Positions 47,996 through 63,000 of a stretch of DNA of 64,000 nt are shown here, piece by piece; position 1 is the first letter of the stretch; every line of letters begins with the position of its first letter. Origin of the DNA: Auanema rhodensis. Taxonomy: Eukaryota; Nematoda; Chromadorea; Rhabditida; Rhabditidae. The stretch is from positions 8,122,001 to 8,186,000 of the forward strand of contig OZ059898.1 in assembly GCA_964057225.1 (NCBI GenBank). Direction: 5' to 3'. Position numbers and translations under genes: made by a program. The notes below the pieces were generated by a model that worked only from the letters and a program-made list of their open reading frames with translations, had not been told where the DNA came from and did not search any database.

Positions 47996-48411
47996 CCCCA
48001 CCCACAAAAGATAAACTTAAAAATAAATAATGAAAAAATAAATTTTAAAGTCATAACCAATGAAAAAACAATTAACGAGCAATTATAATTATCATAATTT
48101 TACCGTACTCAGTAATAGGCGTCCTCAGAAATTTTGAATTCGAGCCATAAGATTTTTGGCGGGAAAATAATACATTTGAAAGACGCCTGCTACCGGCATA
48201 TGTATACATTTGAATTGTGACCTTATATATTATTTATGAGCGCACGAGCTTCTTGTTTAAAATAATTGTATTATTATAAAAGCCACTAAAACCAATATTA
48301 AAAATTGACAAATTTATTAAAGCAAAGGTTTGCAAGGTTAACATAAATTGACAGAATTCACAAAAATTAATTGTTTCCAACAAGCAGATGATAACATTTC
48401 CTCGAGGTAAA
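47996..48411. other. promoter region of the citron-like gene
   Basis: 416 bp between the DUSP19-like stop and the citron-like start, both genes on the minus strand. It contains one E2F-type site flanked by TTTGAA elements and no coding signal. Confidence 0.55.
48155..48166 (+). promoter_or_regulatory. E2F-type site upstream of the citron-like gene
   Basis: TTTGGCGGGAAA, 160 bp before the start codon, is a perfect E2F/DP consensus. TTTGAA (CHR-like, LIN54-type) elements lie at 48133-48138 and again just downstream of the site. Cell-cycle control through E2F/DREAM would suit a cytokinesis gene. Confidence 0.6.
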
Positions 48412-49425
48412 CTATTTTGAAGATACCATCAGATTTTTTCGTTTCTGCTCCAATTGCTCTTCATACATTAGCAACTGTTGCATAAACCCGTTGTTTGGTT
48501 TTGCAACTGAAAAATTTGTATGATCGAAGGATGAAAGGTGAACAACCTGGTCTTATTTCTCTTATTGTGTTATATGCGTCATGCAAGTTTTCACCATGAA
48601 CTTTCATCATATATGCCAAAATTAACGTTGTAGAACGCGATATACCAGCATTGCAATGTACAAAAACCTAAAAAGTAGAATAATAATTTATGAAATGAAC
48701 TACAACTAGCACAAATTAATACTTTATAACTAACCTTTCCCCCCGCTTCTATAGCAGATCTCATAAAATTAACTACTTCTTCGAAATAATCAATTAGACG
48801 CATTGATGGTAAATCTATAGCATCAATGTACTTGTATATAAAATCGTTACTGAAAAAATTAGGAATTCCACTGGCAGCATTAACAATATGAGTTATTTTC
48901 AGTTTTTTTAGCTCTTCAATTTCTCGGGCCGCATCTTGGCTTCCTAGATACATTGAAATGTTTTTATTTAATTCAGTAAATATACCTAAAAAAACTCCTT
49001 CGCAGCATTTAGCAATCTGCAAATCAGGTTTCAAATCCAAAACAAATCCCATTCGATGACAATGACGATCTAAGAAAAAAATGAAGAACAAATAAAAAAA
49101 ATTAAAAAAACCAATGTGGGGGTTATCTACCCGCGAAAAGCTGCCATCCACATTTCTTCTCTCTTCCAAAACAGTTCCGTCTTCTTGAACTACACTAAAG
49201 ATTGTATAATAAAGAGCTCATTTGTTAGGAAATGTATCATAAATACATGTTAAAAAAATATTGCTCTAAGAATGATTCGTTTGAAATTATACGAAATCTT
49301 GAGAATATGATTTTTCTTAATACAATTTAAAAAAAAATTAATATGGGATCAGCAGGTTTCACTTACGTTACTACAGTTTTTCTTAAACTTCCTTTTTTGT
49401 CCTGAATATCCGACAACAAAACCAT
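48412..49425 (-). CDS. DUSP19-like dual-specificity protein phosphatase
   Basis: Dual-specificity phosphatases remove phosphate from Ser/Thr and Tyr; mammalian DUSP19 acts on the JNK pathway. Six exons (5' to 3': 49425-49367, 49194-49112, 49069-48986, 48943-48735, 48667-48547, 48506-48412) give 216 residues. The P-loop VHCNAGISRS supplies catalytic Cys and Arg; AIDLPS contains the general-acid Asp; KPNNGFMQQL is the usual DSP ending. The segment LDLKPDLQIA followed by VFLGSQDAARE matches DUSP19 rather than DUSP22 or MKPs, and there is no rhodanese-type MAPK-binding domain. Exons 2 and 3 remain in one frame across their 42-nt intron, so retention would insert a hydrophobic stretch. It is head-to-head with the PPM1D-like gene, 331 bp apart. 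Confidence 0.9.
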
Positions 49426-49756
49426 CAAAGTGATTTCAATAATGGTATTGGTTGCTACTGCTGCAAACGCGCCCTAACGCGAAGCGTCGCAAAATCACTG
49501 AAATCGTTTGAACAGGAAACTCCCGGGACGTGACCCGCTGATCCGTTATATATATATCATGTTTTAGACTCGTGTATTAATTTTGTATTTTACTATATTC
49601 TTAGGAAAATTTTCTGAATAATTCAATAATATTAGCAAGCTTGAAAATTTCGTAGAATCGGTTAAATTACTCAAATGGTTAAAAACAAACTTTTAGGTTT
49701 CTTATTCTTAGCTCCCCTTTGTTCAAAACAGGGACTAAGTAGAAACTATATAAAGT
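49426..49756. promoter_or_regulatory. shared head-to-head promoter, DUSP19-like / PPM1D-like
   Basis: 331 bp separate the two divergent start codons. A CpG-containing, GC-rich core at about 49462-49545 includes ACGCGAAGCGTCGC and CTCCCGGGACGTGACC, and is flanked by AT-rich DNA. A bidirectional promoter for two phosphatase genes is the natural reading. Confidence 0.55.
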
Positions 49757-52713
49757 ATGACTTTGGATACAACACCTAAAAGGACAACCGATTTTCGATC
49801 CATCAAACATTCTAGATTTCATCATGGAAATAATATGAGAATAACTGTTGCTGCTAATCAAGTAAGTATCTCTTTTTGTTTGTTTACAACTACATTTTCT
49901 CAGGGTGGAAGAAAATATATGGAAGATCGCGTTCAGATCGAAACGTTTAGAAGCAGTGATGGTACTATTTTATTCACATTTCTTGGTGTTTATGATGGGC
50001 ATGGAGGTTGCGAAGCAAGTGAATACGTTCGAAAAAATTTGATGAATAATATTATGGTTAGGAGCAATTTTTTATTAGTCTAGTATACAAACTATGCTTG
50101 TTAGAATCAAGAATTATTTTATTCCGAAGATGATGACGATATTTTGGAAGCTATTCGTCTTGGATTTTTAGAAACTCACCATCAAATGTGGAAAGTTGTT
50201 GGTGAGAATAAATATTCACATATATATATTTTAACTTATATTGTTTTCAGAAACTTGGCCACGAACTGCATCTGGTTATTCTAGTACTGCAGGAACTACG
50301 GCCAGCATAGCTATTATCAGGGGTGGAAAGTTGTATACAGGTCACGTGGGTGATTCAGCCATATTCTTAGGAAAAAGAAGTGCAACAAATTAAATATAAA
50401 AAAACTGTACAGTTGTTTTTCTCAGATAACCAAACTATGTGTGTTGTACCTGAACGTTTAACAATTGATCACAAGCCGGAAAGCGAAGATGAACAAGCCA
50501 GAATACAGATTGCCGGCGGACAAGTTATGATGAAAAGTGGAGTAAATAGAGTTGTATGGACCCGACCTCTTCGAGGACATACTGGTCCTGTTCGAAGAAG
50601 TACTCCTACTGAGAACATACCTTTTCTGGCTGTGGCAAGGAGTTTAGGTAACCTACAGTTTGTTACTTCTATATTGTTCGTATTACAGGTGATCTGTGGT
50701 CATATTGTGAAGCTACAAAGGAGTTTATTGTCTCTCCAGATCCTGATTTGAATGTTCGTGATCTCACTGGTGCGCTTACTTAGTATTTAAGTTTAGTATG
50801 TAATAAATTTATATTTCAGAAGATGATTGCTTTATCGTTCTTGCATCTGACGGGCTTACCAATGTTATTAATGCACTGGATGTATGTTTGTTTTACTCTT
50901 CTGATAATGTTAAGGATTCGTTCAGATCGTTTTAATTGTGGATGAAGATGAAGAATTAACAAAAAAGAGTTTCACAGGTCAGCGGACTGACTATATTGTA
51001 AAGTTTTCTATTATTATATTTATATTAGGAGGATATTTTCAGACACGTAGTAAACATACTAACAATGCTCGATCATTACTTCTTGCTGCATTAAAAAATT
51101 GGAGGACTTTTCGAGCTGATAATATCAGTGCTATCGTGGTACAGATGAATGAGTTATCTATTTATACCCTATTGTTTCTTAGGCTGTGCTCGATCCTGTG
51201 GTTGCAGTCAACCATGATGAGGACATAGCTTCTGTAGAAGAGCAGCTTGTTGTTGATCAGTCTATTGATGAAATGTTCTGTGTTGATCCTGAAGCTATGA
51301 TTAGGGTTTCGCCCTTTTGCAGTCAAAAACTGGTAACATATCGTACACCTTTGCTGTATCAAGGTGCTCTTGATAATAATTTTTCATGTATGTTGCACTT
51401 TATAACTCTTCTCTAATTCTACTGTCATATTATAGCTGTGAGTTATCGTGGTCCTGGCTTCCTTACTCACGAAGAAGAGCGGCATCTTGAAGAACGATAT
51501 AACATGGCCGAAATGGAAGCAGAAAAGAATAAAGATGATGACAATAAAGAAATCACAGATTTATCGACACCTGTTACTCCAGAAAAACCAGCAGAGGTAA
51601 CGTATTTGAATTTTTCGAATAATAACCATTATTTCTTTCAGGTGTCGCCTAGTTTGCGATTGTCTCGTTCATCGAAAAGATCAACTCCTATTAACATATT
51701 TAATCGTGATAAATTACGCAATAGTGCTAAGCGAGTAAAATCAGCGTTGGACATTGTGAGCTTATTTACAACTTTCTTTCTATTATCTTTGTTATTGTAC
51801 AGGCTTCCACAAAGGATGGATCAGTTAAAGAAAACAGAATGGATTCAGAAGAAGAAAATGGCTCTTTGCTTAATGTATTTAACTTTTTCTCTTTTTTCTT
51901 TAACAAAATTTCTACAGGAATCAACATTAGATGAACTTAGCACGCCGGAACGTAGAGTAACGCGAAGCTGCGGAACTACAACCCCTACTAATAAAAATGT
52001 ATTTCCTCCTTTTTCATATTTACTAATTGTATTTTATAGGTTTCAATTCCGCAAACTAAAACTGATCCCCAAAATACTAAGGTTTTATAGAACACAAATA
52101 ATTTGTATAATTTATTTTTAGAACGAATTAACTACTTCACTTCTCCCTTTCAACGTCAATGACTCTGCTTTTACCATGGTCACACGGTTTGTTCTTACAT
52201 ATAATAACTTTGTTAATTATCTGTTTAGTTCGAAGGATAAGCAAAATGGAATTAATGGTACTCCTGTCGCAACACCAAAAACACCCTCTGCTTACAAAAC
52301 ACCAACTAATAAAGTTTTGTTGTCGGCAAAGGTAGGAAATTTTGAAAATAACCAGTTTTATTCCTTATATAGGGAAGTCGCAAAAGGCCTCATGCATCAA
52401 GTGTATCATCCGGAGCAACTCCTCTTGTAAATAGGCTAACCATTGAGTCTCCTATGATTCACTCTTCTACTCCTAAAATCAGAAGTGCACCCACTACGCC
52501 GGTGAAGGTATCGTATATAGGACAATACATTTACAAAATAAATCATTTAACTTGTAGAACTCTGTGCCTTCTGAACTATTGGGAAGCAAATGGTCATTAT
52601 CTAAATTGGATGAGTTGAAATCAACTATTCGAGAAGAAGAGCCTCCCAGTAAGATTCGGAGAATATACGGTTTTGTTCGCCGACTTGTCGGTTTAACCAG
52701 CACCCAATCTTAA
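49757..52713 (+). CDS. PPM1D/WIP1-like PP2C protein phosphatase
   Basis: PPM1D is a metal-dependent Ser/Thr phosphatase that turns off DNA-damage and p38/p53 signalling; C. elegans has a germline homologue. Nineteen exons: 49757-49861, 49904-50056, 50105-50201, 50251-50379, 50426-50647, 50689-50769, 50820-50881, 50926-50997, 51043-51138, 51183-51387, 51436-51596, 51642-51755, 51803-51874, 51918-51998, 52040-52081, 52122-52186, 52229-52331, 52373-52507, 52558-52713; 716 residues. The catalytic domain (~35-340) shows [44 protein letters not shown] with [17 protein letters not shown] and [10 protein letters not shown], which give the metal ligands and PPM1D-specific loops. The tail is long, with many Thr-Pro/Ser-Pro sites and a basic SRKRPHA likely nuclear signal. 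Exon 10 has two possible phase-1 donors. Confidence 0.93.
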
Positions 52714-53298
52714 GTAAAATGTGCCTTTATTTATGTAGGATATACTTTTAAGGTTGTCATACAATGTCTGAACCTATACTGACATCACTTGTACGATAAG
52801 TGCTTTCTTTTTAGATTAGTCTATGATTGTTCATAGCTTTTGATCTCCATGTATAGGAACTATTCCTCAACTTATATTTCTTGACACATGTCTTATAATT
52901 ATTTTACCAATTGCTAATTTTTCAATTTATATTGTGTATTGTTAGATCCGGTAATGTATAATAATATGAACTCAATATTGTTAATTATTTGAGTTCTTCC
53001 TATAATATATTATGCTCAAAGGAATTTCAAGATATCTGACAGTTTTTTTTAACTTTAACTGCATTTTCATTTATGAATTATTGATGAACAAACAAGAAAA
53101 TATAAGCTTATAACGAGAAAGAGAACATCAAATAAGAAATATTAATTGGCTTAATATAATTTTAATTCCATTAATTGAAATATGGTTCATGAACGAGTAG
53201 TTAAGGACCCGGATACTAAAATAAATATTTACATATGATGGCCATAAATATGTTGAATTTTTTTCTAATTATGAAGACACATTACGTACTGCATGCGT

Positions 53299-53346
53299 GG
53301 GTTATTTCGTGGTAGTCACCAAGGGTTACTTCGTGGTAGTCATAGC
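53299..53346. repeat. 24-bp tandem duplication
   Basis: Two adjacent imperfect copies of a 24-mer containing TTCGTGGTAGTCA, about 60-100 bp before the IQ-gene start. The second copy runs into a near X-box sequence. Confidence 0.8.
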
Positions 53347-53349
53347 AAC
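53336..53349 (+). promoter_or_regulatory. near-consensus X-box (RFX-type) element
   Basis: GTAGTCATAGCAAC has one mismatch to the C. elegans X-box pattern RYYNYY-WW-RRNRAC. It lies 55 bp before the chosen start of the IQ-motif gene. X-boxes mark ciliary genes controlled by DAF-19/RFX. Confidence 0.3.
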
Positions 53350-53404
53350 AATCCTAAAGTAAGCCTCAACGTGTGGCGGTGTTTCCCAAAATTTCTTGGT
53401 TGGG

Positions 53405-54415
53405 ATGAAAAACAAAGTAAGTTCATTCTGTTGTATTTTTTTACTATAATTTTGAGGTTTTTAGGAAAGCGCTTGCATATATATTCAATATCGATGGAGA
53501 AAAAAATTAAAACGAGATTCAATAATAGCTAATAGACTTTATCAAATGTATGTAAATTGCATTATAAGCTATCTCACGTTTTATTTAGTGAAAAATGGAA
53601 AGGGATTGAAAGAATTTCACTGAAGAATGATGAACTAATAAAAAAACTTAGAAAATTACAAAAAGAAAAGGTAAAAAGATACTGTAACATGCTTATAGTT
53701 AGTGCTTTTATAGAAATTTGAAATAGCAAAATATGAGACAATTTTGAATCGACCAGCTCGGGAAGTCAATAATTGCTTAAAGAATTCGAGAAAAAAAATA
53801 ATTGAACATTTGAAAGATGAAGATGAAATTGAAGAGCGTATTCGCCGTATTAAGATGGATAGGGCTGCGCGAATACTGCAGAGATCAGTAAGTATTTCGA
53901 TTATTTCTTTCCTATAAATTTTGTTTCAGTTCCGTAATTATTATAAGAAACTTTTGATAAATAGGTACTGGGGCAAAATCACGAATATCAAACCAAAGCG
54001 AAGGTTAGAATTATTGGAAGAAATTCGTAATCGTCTTGAAAAACGAAACACTATTCGAACTGATACATTGGAAAACCTTAAGTCTAAGGTATCATATAAG
54101 TCTAATATAATTGAGAAATATATTTATTTTTACAGATAGCTGAACATTCACAGAGAATAGAAAATGATGTAATTAAACTGGTATCTCGTGATATCCTTAT
54201 TCGCCAAATGAAACGAGATTGCAACACTTTTCAAAGTATGTTTCAATTTCATGTTCCAATTTTAATACAAATTTTCAGAACTATCAAACGAGAACGATGA
54301 ATACAAGATCCTCGAAAAGTTATCATGCCCACCTTCATGTGCAGTTATTAAAGCTCAAAGAATTCATGAAAAGGAAATGGAAAAAATCCAAGATCTTTTG
54401 TACAGCAATTTATGA
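53405..54415 (+). CDS. IQ-motif, coiled-coil protein, family unknown
   Basis: Seven exons (53405-53416, 53465-53547, 53589-53670, 53714-53887, 53930-54088, 54136-54235, 54279-54415) give 248 residues, rich in Lys, Arg, Glu and Ile. IQ-like calmodulin/light-chain-binding motifs are visible at the N terminus (ACIYIQYRWRKKLKR) and centrally (ARILQRSFRNYYKKL); charged helices lie between and after them, and a CPPSC motif is near the C terminus. I do not recognise a named family. The arrangement of spaced IQ motifs and short coiled coils is common in ciliary or cytoskeletal proteins. The start is the least certain part: a four-codon first exon (MKNK) is the only ATG found in phase, and a longer unrecognised 5' end is possible. 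The 3' end is 72 bp from ALKBH4. Confidence 0.7.
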
Positions 54416-54487
54416 AAAAACCTTTACTAAATAATAATCACTAAGTAATAATCAGTCACAAACTTAACAATAAATATAAATTTATAA

Positions 54488-55695
54488 TCAATTATTAGTC
54501 AAAGGAATTCGTATATTACCTAAACGAATAAGCTCTTTTCCATATTTTTCATATAGGCTGCCACCTTCCTGGAAAAACAGTAAGTAAAAAAGAAAATCAT
54601 ATTGGTATCAACCTGAAAATCTGGAGCTGGTTCCCTCATTGTTAATGCTATTCTTCGACCTTTGATATGTCTTGATAAAACTCCATGCTTCCATTGATAT
54701 CTGAATGTTAAAAGTTAAATAAAGAAAAGGAAATTTAAAATACCGGATATCATCTGCCATACATATTAAAGATCGATGAGGCATTAGTACGTAACAAACT
54801 TGTTTTGTTGTTTCATTTGCTAGTGTCATGACGGATCCAGAAAGCAAATTTATACTGAACAGGAATAATCTAAAACTGAGGCAACAACAAAAAACCTTAT
54901 TAATCGATTTCCCCATATCCACATATCATCCTGATGCATTTCAATAGCGCTTTTCTTATTCTCATCATATTCCAAATTACACATCTCAAAAGGTTGGTAT
55001 TCTCCTAATCTAAGATATCATGTTTCCGTTAATTATCGTCCTGTGTCATAAGACCAATTATTACCTATTAGGAGAAAACTGTTCCATTTTATTCAATAAA
55101 AAATCGGCGTACTCTGGCATACCTGCATATTTTAAACGTATATTTCATTTCTAGTCAAACGTTGCTCACCCACAAAAGTATCAGTTTTAACTTTTTTGTG
55201 TTTAAAATTCACTTTCGGACCATAATCCTAAACTCATCACTTCCGAAACAAGTAGGGAAACATAATCAGCTAATCCAGCATTCTATAGTGCATACCTGTT
55301 TCCGCCTGCCTGACTGTGATGGAACCCAATTAACCTCGTCAATCATTTCCATTATATCATTTTCCTCTTGTTCAGTTAGAAATTCTTCTATTAATAACAA
55401 TCCATTTAATTTAATAGTTATGCATTGTTCAGGTATAATATCATTCAAAACTAAAAATTGTCAAGCTTGAAGCAACTTTAAAAATATAAAAATAGGTACC
55501 ATCAAAAATTTCCTGAGTAGTAGAAGATGAGTTCAAGTTTGCAATCTTTACTCCTGCTTGGAGTTGATTTGAATAAACAAAAAACTCATAATCTTTATAT
55601 GGATCATCATCTTTTCTTAGTTTAAGCACACGATCTGTATTTTCACACAATGCGCAAAACCTGATCCCTTTGCATCCGCAAGTGACGGTATCCAT
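54488..55695 (-). CDS. alkb-4: ALKBH4-like Fe(II)/2-oxoglutarate dioxygenase
   Basis: ALKBH4 is an AlkB-family dioxygenase; the mammalian enzyme demethylates actin Lys84 to support actomyosin function and cytokinesis, and DNA N6-methyladenine activity is also reported. Eight exons (5' to 3': 55695-55500, 55450-55296, 55227-55170, 55122-55065, 55009-54896, 54854-54744, 54700-54613, 54568-54488) give 286 residues. ALKBH4 signatures are the N-terminal cysteine cluster CGCKGIRFCALC, DYGPKVNFKHKKVKT, and the iron-binding HxD in EMHQDDMWIWG. The second His lies in YQWKHGVL and the 2-oxoglutarate Arg in HIKGRRIALT. Length and motif order match the family. The ATG lies 5 nt after a TTGCAG acceptor, suggesting trans-splicing. 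It is divergent from the TAO kinase gene across 500 bp and convergent with the IQ gene. Confidence 0.93.
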
Positions 55696-56195
55696 ATTCA
55701 CTGCAATAATCTTATGGTTTACTGTTTGCTTACGCTTCGATGGAATCTGATATATTTGAGACTCAGCTTTTTTTTTTACAAAATTTTATAATCTACAACA
55801 AAAGCTTGAAACAATATTTATATTGCACGAAATTAATTTATTTATAAAAGGAGTCAAAAGATTTTCAAATTTTGGTTCGTAAGGATATGCTTGTAAGGAT
55901 TCAAAATTTTGTCTTATCAAAAAATACTGTTAAAACATACAAAATTTCAAAATTTAATTCGCCGTGAAACCGAAAATAGATATGTAGCTCTTTTGATTGC
56001 ATAACACGTGATTATGCGTACAATCGTAAAAAAATTCTATCATTTTTAAAAGTGCTCAGTACAAACTTTAGTTAATACTTTGTGATTCATTTTTTAATAC
56101 TGAATTGTTATACATTTTAGTTATTAAGCATATTAAGGTTTAAAATTGGAGATAATTGAATGTAAGTGATAACTCAAATATTTATTAATCAAACT
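55696..56195. promoter_or_regulatory. head-to-head promoter, ALKBH4-like / TAO kinase
   Basis: 500 bp between two divergent start codons, AT-rich and without coding signal. A palindromic E-box CACGTG is at 56005-56010, about 190 bp before the TAO kinase start. Confidence 0.5.
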
Positions 56196-60038
<3,843 letters not shown>

Positions 60039-63000
60039 AATTGATAATACGGGATCTTAGGCTATGTGATTTTTATAGATTAATAACAGTCATTTAAAAG
60101 CGAACCAAGTCAAAACATTAGCTATTTACCTTAAAAACCTATGTTTTACAAATGTATAAAGTAAGCTATTTACGCATAAATGCTTTATCAATTTTCTCGT
60201 CGTCTGCCTTGTTTTATCAAATGTTTGCCTTTTCTTTCAAATTTTTAACTATATCTTTCCTTATTTCGGTCTCCTCACAAATAGACTCACTTTCCTATTA
60301 GCTATATGTGATATAATTATGTAAATGCCAGTCAGTATATAAGTAGAGTTAGATTATTTATTATCTCTGTCATATAGGTGACGTTCTTTTAAACGATTAA
60401 GTGCTTTTTCTTTATACACGGCTAGAACTCCGGTACTTTTAGAGTAACTGATATGTGTGCAAATTATTATTGTTTCATATTTTATGACAGTATCGGTCAA
60501 CATATACGAATTGTAAATCCTCTGATAGTTTGTTGTCTTATGAGATAATTTTATTTGGTTTGTAGTGGATTGTGTATGTGTTGCCATGTTATTACTAGAT
60601 TGTTAATTATATCTTATATCAAAACTGGTGTACTGTCTAAGACGTCACTAATTACAGAACATACTAATGCTCAGAGAATCAAATTTTCTAATAAAGTAAA
60701 TCATGCCTCACAGTTTTTAAGTTATTCTTGAAAGGTTATATGGGTCGTTTACCTAAGTGTTCAAAGTACTTTAAATCAGTCTTGCTGTTCAGTGAAGTTT
60801 GTTGGTACCTTCTTGGAATATCTGGCTTTTTTTTGTGGGAAGTATATCACAGGCATGTATGAGTCGAAGTAGTATTTCCGAAGATTAACTGTCCCTTGAG
60901 AATTAGGCTTTCTGCATTCATCAATTTTGTCTAGCCTGCGACCATTGCCTATCTTGAGCTAACTCAACTGTCAGTTCATCTGTTTCGCTCTGTTCCGTAG
61001 AATAGCTGCTACGCTTTATTATTATTATTGTTTTCTTTTTATAAGTACAGCTGATTTATTGATGCAAATATTGCTGGTTAGTGAATTCGGAGATTTTAAA
61101 TCACTTCCTTATTCCATTCGTCATTTTTTTAAAGTTTTATGGGTTGGACAGACGTCTTGACAAATCAAAGTTTTGATAGTAAAGAACGATGAGGGGCATT
61201 TTGGTTTGGCTTAAGTATATCCGATATTTCATGTACGTCTTTTTTTCTATTTTTCAATGATTCGTTCTTCGTGTTTCTTCGTAAAGAGTGGGTCATTCAA
61301 TCATCTAACTCTCCTCACTTTCCCGGACATTATCATCCTCAGGCTTATTCTGATTGACTAGATTAGTTTGCGGAAATCCATTCATGCCGTTTAGTTCTGC
61401 CGTTTTCTATCCCAGTTTATTTTTCCCTGGTGCTGAAAACGAAAAGTTTGATTTGGTGTTTCAGTATATAAATAGAGATATCATAATCCAGTTTATTCCA
61501 ATTTTTTTAAATTTATTATTTCGATGCATGTTTTCTTTTCAAAATTATATTTATCAATATTTTGTCTCTTCTAGTCGCCTTGGTGCTTACATGTATCTTG
61601 GAGTCTAATCCGCTCAAAACGGATATCCCTTTTTGTAAGAAGAATTATTCCACTATTTCGTTCAGTCGCCTACTTTTCAATGAAAAAAAAAACGATTTGG
61701 CATATTTCCAATAAAAAACTATTTTTCACGTGAAATTTGGTGGACCAAATTCTGCATTAGATTTCAATTCTATCCCCACTCGTTATCGTTTTCGTCGTCT
61801 TCTCTATTCTCCCCTTTCTCTTCATCTCTTCCTCTCATTTCATTCTTTTGCTCTCTCGTTCGCTTTCAATATCTTATATGTCTTGCGTCTGCTCTAATAT
61901 AAACAAGCAACATTGAGTTTAGAACCAGCATGAGCTTCACTAACTATGGTTTAACTGATTGTTTTACACATTCTAGCAGTTTTATAAATTAAGCCTGGCT
62001 TGGCTATTTTGTTGTTAAAAGTCTTATGGTCCACATGAGGATAGAACGTTGTGATTATATAATGGCTCGACTCTGCTCCTCACATTTTTTCTTCTCTTAT
62101 TTTTCATTTTTCTGCTTCTCATACTTTTGATCTTACCTTTCCTTCACTGTTATTATTTACTATTATTTCAACCATTGACCTGTCTCGTTATTTCGCCTTC
62201 TTTTTCTCTCTATCGCTCTTTTTTTCTTTTTCTTTTTCTCTCTTTCTGTTTCTCCCTCTCTTTCTTATTTTTTTCTGTTTCTCTCTTTTTTTCTGTTTCT
62301 CTATTTCCTCTCTCTATCTTGTGATACGATATTGTTTCATAATGAAGATAACTGAGCGAATACTACTTCATTCCCAATGTTCTTTTATATCTTAGCAGTC
62401 TTCCGTGATCATGCTAAATTATTCAGAACATTCTATTTGAAGACCGCAATTCAGATTCTCATGATTTTCCCTATTGAGTTTTTAGACCAGGCTCATTTTT
62501 CTACGTCAATTATTATACAGATCAGTTTTTTCCAATGAGCTCCTTCCTGCTCAGTTATAGTTCAGACTTTGGTCTTCATTCAACTGGTTGGCCTAAAATA
62601 CACTCTAAATATGTAGAAAAGTAAGATTCATTTCTTAGTATTACTTTTAACTTGCAGGCTTGAAGCCAAATCCTCCTAGCTTGGAATTTCAACTAAGTTT
62701 ACACTTAGATCTCTCAATTCTGTCATTTTGAGCTTATTTTAGAATTAGCCTGACTTAAGGTTTAAGCAATTCTTGGGTATTTCATCATATCTTGCAAGGT
62801 TTCTTATGTAATTCCCTATTATTTTTTTTTGTCGAATTCAATATCCAAACCAATTGATCATATATCTAAAGTACCTTTCCATATGATGATGGATGCCTAT
62901 GATTCTACGACGAAACAAATCTAGAATTCATATCTTTCATGAAAGACTTGATGTGTAATTCTATCTTGTGTAGTATAGTTTTGCTCTTCGTCTTTTTTTG

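Larger units (their letters stand above)
52714..53404. other. spacer between PPM1D-like and IQ-motif genes
   Basis: AT-rich 3' flank of the PPM1D-like gene to about 53.15 kb, then a region with a short open frame from ATG 53183 (MVHERVVKDPDTK) that I could not join to the next gene, and a 24-bp tandem duplication at 53299-53346. An unrecognised 5' exon of the IQ gene may be hidden here. Confidence 0.4.

Noticed and set aside
60354-60587. 77-codon minus-strand frame downstream of the TAO kinase gene
   Set aside because: Low-complexity Thr/Ile/Tyr content at its start, no splice sites or family; more likely chance within the TAO kinase 3' flank.
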